Below, one piece after another: positions 61,464-64,000 of a DNA stretch of 64,000 nt (positions within the stretch are counted from its first letter, which is position 1; every line of letters begins with the position of its first letter). The position numbers and the translations under genes are program-made. The notes beneath the pieces are model-generated. The model saw nothing but the letters and a program-made list of their open reading frames with translations, made no database searches and had not been told where the DNA came from. The DNA is from Candidatus Obscuribacterales bacterium (GTDB lineage Bacteria > Cyanobacteriota > Vampirovibrionia > Obscuribacterales > Obscuribacteraceae). The stretch spans positions 1-64,000 of the forward strand of contig JAIELX010000069.1 of assembly GCA_019752635.1 (NCBI GenBank), written 5' to 3'.

Positions 61464-64000
61464 ATGTTGGATACGTTGGAAGAGAAGGCCAGGAACTGGT
61501 TTAAGGGTCTGTTCGGCGACACGAATGAAAAAAAGCTTAAGACGCTACAAGACAAAGTTGTTGCGGCCAACGTCTTTGCTAACGATTTTGAGCGTTTGAC
61601 CGATGATCAACTGCGAGAGAAAACGAGGGCGTTTCAAGAGAAGATTGAAAATGCTTTAAAAAATGTTGAAGACCGAGATTTAATTCCGGCTGATTCACCA
61701 AAGATGCCCGGTCATCATCGCACCGAAAAAGACCGTGTGCTTGCCGGCGTTATGGATGAGATTCTTCCAGAAGCTTTTGCCGTTTGCCGAGAAGCGAGCA
61801 GTCGCGTTTTGGGCATGCGCCACTTTGATGTTCAGTTGCTCGGTGGCGCCGCTCTGCACTACAACAAGATTTCTGAAATGAGAACCGGGGAAGGCAAAAC
61901 GCTGGTCGCGACCTTGCCCGCCTACTTGAACGCTCTTGCCGGCCGCGGCGTGCACGTCGTCACGGTGAACGACTACCTGGCTCGCAGAGACGCCGAATGG
62001 ATGGGGCGGCTTTATCGGTTTCTTGGTTTGACCACCGGTACTGTTTATTCGCATCAACCGGATCATGAAAAGTACGCAGCCTATCGCGCTGATATCACAT
62101 ACGGTACTAACCATGAGTTCGGCTTCGACTACCTTCGAGACAATATGCGCACATCTTTGGACGATCTGGTACAAAGACCCTACTACATGGCTATCGTCGA
62201 CGAAGTCGACAACATCCTGATTGACGAAGCTAGAACACCGTTGATCATCTCGGGCTTCCCGACTGAGTCGTTTGTCGAAATCTATAAGACCATGGCTCAA
62301 GTTGCTCCCATGCTTGAGCGCGGCAAAGACAAGGACGACGAAGATTGTGACTACTGGGTCGATGAGAAAACGAAAAATGTACTGCTGACGGAGCGCGGTC
62401 ATACTTCGGCTGAAAAAATTCTGAGCGTGCCGGATCTTTACGATGTGCGCTGGAACTTGGCTCACCATGTTTGCCAGGCATTGAGAGCGAAAGAACTCTA
62501 TAAACTCGACACGGATTATGTGATTCGCGTAAATGACGAAGGCAAGCCTGAAGTCGTGATCGTTGACGAATTCACCGGTCGTATGATGATTGGTCGACGG
62601 TGGAGTGATGGCCTGCACCAGGCGGTTGAAGCGAAAGAAAATGTGCCGATTCAAGATGAAACGATGACTTACGCCTCAATCACCTATCAGAATCTATTCC
62701 GTCTTTATCCGAAACTTGCAGGTATGACGGGCACCGCCATGACCGAAGCAAGCGAGTTCTCTAAGATCTATAACCTGGATGTGCTGGCGATACCAACAAA
62801 TAAGCCGTCGATCAGGACGGATTATCCGGACGTGGTCTACAAAACCGAAAAGCAAAAATTCTATTCGGTGGTCGAAGAAATCGTTGAAATGCATGAACAG
62901 GGGCGTCCTGTTCTCGTAGGCACCACAAGTATTGAAAAATCGGAACTCTGCGGATCGCTCATGGAAGGTCCTCAACGCATGGGCGAGTACATGACTCGCA
63001 AGTTGAAGAAGATAGCCGATGAATTGAAGAACAAGAAACTTGAGGGTGAGTCGATCAAGGCGCTCAATAAGATACTTGAGCGTCCGGGCCTCATTGATCC
63101 TGAAAAGTTTGAACAGGCTGTAGCCGAATTCGAGAAAGAGCACTCCAAGCAAGGTGACTTAATCGATTACTTGTATTCAGCATCAAGAACGGCGCGTGTT
63201 TTGGCGGCTATTCGCAAGGGCATCCCGTTCCACGTGTTGAACGCCAAGAACCACGAAAAAGAAGCTATGATCGTGGCTCAAGCCGGCAGAAAAGGTGCCG
63301 TCACCATCGCGACCAACATGGCTGGTCGCGGTACCGACATTTTGCTTGGTGGCAACCCCGAGTACATGGCGAAAGAACAGCTTGAGAAAGAGGGCGTCAG
63401 CCATACAGCTCCGGACTACGATGATCGAGTTAAAGAGCTGACGAAGTCCTACAAGCAGCAGACCGCGAAAGAGCATGACGATGTTGTGGACCTGGGTGGT
63501 TTGCACATCATCGGGACCGAGCGCCACGAAGCTCGCCGTATCGACAATCAGTTGCGCGGTAGAGCTGGACGTCAGGGTGACCCTGGAAGTTCAAGATTCT
63601 TCCTCTCTTTGGAAGACACATTGATGAAGATATTCGGCGGTGAGCGAATTGCCCGCATGATGGATTGGATGCAAGCCGATGAGGAAATTCCGATCGAACA
63701 TGACATGGTAAGCAAGTCGATCGCAAATGCGCAGAAGAAAGTCGAAGCACACCACTTCGATATGCGTAAGCACGTGCTGCAGTATGACGATGTTTTGAAT
63801 ACTCAGCGCGAACACATCTACAGAGACCGCAAGCGCATTCTCGAGAAGGACAACTTGAAGGAGTTGATTCTTGACTTACTCGACCAGCATGTTCAGATTG
63901 CAATCGGGTCGCATATCGATCCGGAAAGTCCTCCTGAAAGTTGGGAGGACGAGGCTCTGCCTACTCTTCTCAAAGTGCTTCAGTCCGACATTCCGATGTT
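61464..64000 (+). CDS. secA: Preprotein translocase ATPase SecA, 3' truncated by window edge
   Basis: 845 residues visible from ATG 61464 (AGGAG upstream). MRTGEGKT Walker A, VDEVDNILIDEARTPLIISG DEAD-type box, FTGRMMIGRRWSDGLHQA, MTGTAMTEASEF, TIATNMAGRGTDILLGG and LRGRAGRQGDPGSS identify SecA. It drives export through SecYEG; secDF lies at 19-21.6 kb. Compared with E. coli-type SecA there is an extra segment of about 85 residues (about 500-585) between TSIEKSELCGSL and GIPFHVLNAKNHEKEA, rich in Lys/Glu. The C-terminus is outside the window. Confidence 0.97.
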   Translation, partial: MLDTLEEKARNWFKGLFGDTNEKKLKTLQDKVVAANVFANDFERLTDDQLREKTRAFQEKIENALKNVEDRDLIPADSPKMPGHHRTEKDRVLAGVMDEILPEAFAVCREASSRVLGMRHFDVQLLGGAALHYNKISEMRTGEGKTLVATLPAYLNALAGRGVHVVTVNDYLARRDAEWMGRLYRFLGLTTGTVYSHQPDHEKYAAYRADITYGTNHEFGFDYLRDNMRTSLDDLVQRPYYMAIVDEVDNILIDEARTPLIISGFPTESFVEIYKTMAQVAPMLERGKDKDDEDCDYWVDEKTKNVLLTERGHTSAEKILSVPDLYDVRWNLAHHVCQALRAKELYKLDTDYVIRVNDEGKPEVVIVDEFTGRMMIGRRWSDGLHQAVEAKENVPIQDETMTYASITYQNLFRLYPKLAGMTGTAMTEASEFSKIYNLDVLAIPTNKPSIRTDYPDVVYKTEKQKFYSVVEEIVEMHEQGRPVLVGTTSIEKSELCGSLMEGPQRMGEYMTRKLKKIADELKNKKLEGESIKALNKILERPGLIDPEKFEQAVAEFEKEHSKQGDLIDYLYSASRTARVLAAIRKGIPFHVLNAKNHEKEAMIVAQAGRKGAVTIATNMAGRGTDILLGGNPEYMAKEQLEKEGVSHTAPDYDDRVKELTKSYKQQTAKEHDDVVDLGGLHIIGTERHEARRIDNQLRGRAGRQGDPGSSRFFLSLEDTLMKIFGGERIARMMDWMQADEEIPIEHDMVSKSIANAQKKVEAHHFDMRKHVLQYDDVLNTQREHIYRDRKRILEKDNLKELILDLLDQHVQIAIGSHIDPESPPESWEDEALPTLLKVLQSDIPM

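Overview
The window is chromosomal DNA of moderate GC content from a bacterium with dense, mostly housekeeping gene content. Several traits fit the non-photosynthetic sister lineages of Cyanobacteria, such as the Obscuribacterales/Melainabacteria group. These are a DprA-like Rossmann protein of the type found across cyanobacteria, many TPR proteins, a Ser/Thr kinase fused to TPR-like repeats, type IV pilin-like proteins and an LCP protein. This placement is inference. I see no tRNA, rRNA, CRISPR array or complete insertion sequence.

Layout. 1-8.1 kb is an accessory region. After a 5'-truncated saccharopine-dehydrogenase-like gene come four minus-strand paralogs. They share one acidic ~80-residue N-terminal leader and one ~180 bp upstream module. 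Three carry arrays of 26-residue LRV-type repeats and one carries an unrelated C-terminus. Debris of further copies lies between them: a dehydrogenase fragment, a 49-codon mini-member and a frameshifted repeat tail. An EF-hand protein and small ORFs are interspersed. 8.1-12.2 kb holds the kinase-TPR protein and two exported TPR proteins, one with an HExxH motif. 12.2-16.2 kb is the yceD-rpmF-plsX-fabH-fabD lipid/ribosome operon. 16.2-25.5 kb has an amidohydrolase, a diguanylate cyclase, secDF, an MshEN-like protein, an SDR, and queG/queA. 25.5-32.8 kb has cinA, exported proteins, an NAD-dependent epimerase and ndk. 32.8-38.2 kb has a PcrA helicase with a long Gly/Ser/Tyr tract, the DprA-like protein and mraY. 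38.3-45.7 kb has a TPR/histidine kinase/HD-GYP operon, a GT9 glycosyltransferase and an LCP protein. 46-52.5 kb has three pilin-like genes, a YfhO-like membrane protein and a TPR protein. 52.6-61.2 kb has a fused MFS/spermidine synthase/TPR protein, an HTTM protein with its partner, two hydrolases and rlmN. secA begins at 61464 and runs off the right edge.

How the genes work together. fabD, fabH and plsX supply fatty acyl chains and start phospholipid synthesis. mraY, LCP and GT9 serve the envelope. SecA and SecDF drive protein export. The GGDEF and HD-GYP proteins can make and degrade c-di-GMP. The most interesting unit is the leader-sharing, repeat-swapping family at 1.3-8.1 kb. It looks like a locus that diversifies by duplication, repeat exchange and C-terminal replacement under one conserved expression module.
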